Positions 63,668-64,000 of a stretch of 64,000 nucleotides of DNA are shown piece after piece (the first letter of the stretch is position 1; every line of letters begins with the position of its first letter). The position numbers were made by a program, and so were the translations under genes. The stretch is from NCBI RefSeq assembly GCF_900103545.1, contig NZ_FNHH01000016.1:31524-95523 (forward strand). The letters are read 5' to 3'. Source of the stretch: Daejeonella rubra. Lineage in GTDB: Bacteria; Bacteroidota; Bacteroidia; Sphingobacteriales; Sphingobacteriaceae. The notes below the pieces were generated by a model. That model saw only the letters and a program-made list of their open reading frames with translations. It had not been told where the DNA came from and did no database searches.

Positions 63668-64000
63668 TTATTCTTCTTCTATTATTTCCTTGTATTTATT
63701 AATCAATTTATGGCCTTTTAAAGTGCAGATACCATATAGAAAGTGTTCTGTTAATTCGGCCATTACCTGTGCTAATCCATATTTTCCATTTGTATACGCC
63801 GATGAATTACTAAAGATCAGATCAATTTGCTCTAATCGCATTTGAGTAAGTATATCTGTCTTTATATCCTCCCGATAATATCCTTCATTAATTCCCCTTA
63901 TTAACTTAACGTGAGTTCGATATAAGGCTTATTCAAGTTAAAAAGAAAGTTGTAGGGATTTGGTTTGATCAAACTCAAACTGTGATTTGATGGAAGGCTT
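63668..64000 (-). pseudogene. TetR-type regulator C-terminus, probably frame-disrupted
   Basis: The minus strand up to the stop at 63668-63670 encodes about 78 residues ending in the pattern GINEGYYREDIKTDILTQM, then LEQIDLIFSN, HFLYGICTLKGHKLINKYK and EEE. This is the C-terminus of TetR/AcrR regulators found before RND operons in Sphingobacteriaceae. Going upstream, this frame meets two TAA stops (63938-63940 and 63929-63931). A neighbouring frame carries a stretch (NPYNFLFNLNKPYI) that also looks TetR-like and then ends in a stop. A frameshift or small deletion near 63910-63935 is the simplest reading. Only 333 bp is visible, so the case is not closed. Confidence 0.55.

Overview
The window is a chromosomal segment of a Bacteroidota bacterium, most likely a member of the Sphingobacteriaceae (Pedobacter/Mucilaginibacter type). 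The evidence is the low GC with almost no Shine-Dalgarno sequences, TAnnTTTG-type -7 promoter boxes, a type IX secretion C-terminal sorting domain, many lipoproteins with short Bacteroidota lipoboxes, and family-restricted genes (DUF4905, DUF4296, head-GIN). No rRNA, tRNA, CRISPR array, intact insertion sequence or prophage was recognised. Most of the window is ordinary housekeeping chromosome with two or three accessory patches.

Layout. 1-8.3 kb: partial proS, a Tyr/Asn/Gly-rich lipoprotein, a FadL/OmpP1-like outer-membrane protein, dps, DUF4905, a LysM/RlpA-like protein with uridine kinase, and the 3-oxoacid CoA-transferase pair scoAB. 8.3-14.5 kb: an accessory block holding a 1442-residue Kelch/MBG/IPT protein with a T9SS signal and a two-domain FN3-like lipoprotein, bounded on both sides by copies of the scoA 5' end. 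14.5-26.7 kb: PQQ-type sugar dehydrogenase, mutS2, DUF4296, yggS, a GNAT enzyme, aspartate kinase, a THUMP-like methyltransferase, 1-Cys peroxiredoxin, an S41 protease, and a small operon of a LolD-type ATPase, a pre-ATP-grasp-like protein and a HAD-like protein without its catalytic Asp residues. 26.7-32.3 kb: sucC, a DUF72 protein and the thrS-infC-rpmI-rplT translation operon.

32.3-36.3 kb is a compact five-gene nitrosative-stress operon: a RIC/ScdA di-iron repair protein, a DUF1858/DUF2249 protein, a 12-TM haem-copper-oxidase-like membrane protein, a MIP18 Fe-S assembly factor and an NsrR-like Rrf2 regulator. It is preceded by a perfect 9-6-9 inverted repeat. 36.3-48.2 kb: a LutA-like protein, a UMF1 transporter, a head-GIN lipoprotein behind an 18-bp perfect palindrome, a RecQ helicase, a TolB-propeller/amidohydrolase fusion, a BaiN-like flavoprotein and Tex. 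48.3-54.6 kb: a split complex I locus, with nuoAB separated from nuoCD by purK, purE, yqgE and pdxH.

54.7-56.8 kb holds the most system-like module: an ECF sigma factor, a protein joining an anti-sigma-like cytoplasmic region through one TM helix to a complete trypsin/HtrA-type protease, and a divergent 63-residue repetitive lipoprotein. Inverted GTAACCC motifs lie between the two divergent genes. 56.8-57.7 kb is a gene-free, hairpin-rich, repeat-like island. 57.7-64 kb is an RND tripartite efflux operon (tolC, adaptor, permease), preceded by what looks like a frame-disrupted TetR-type regulator at the window edge.
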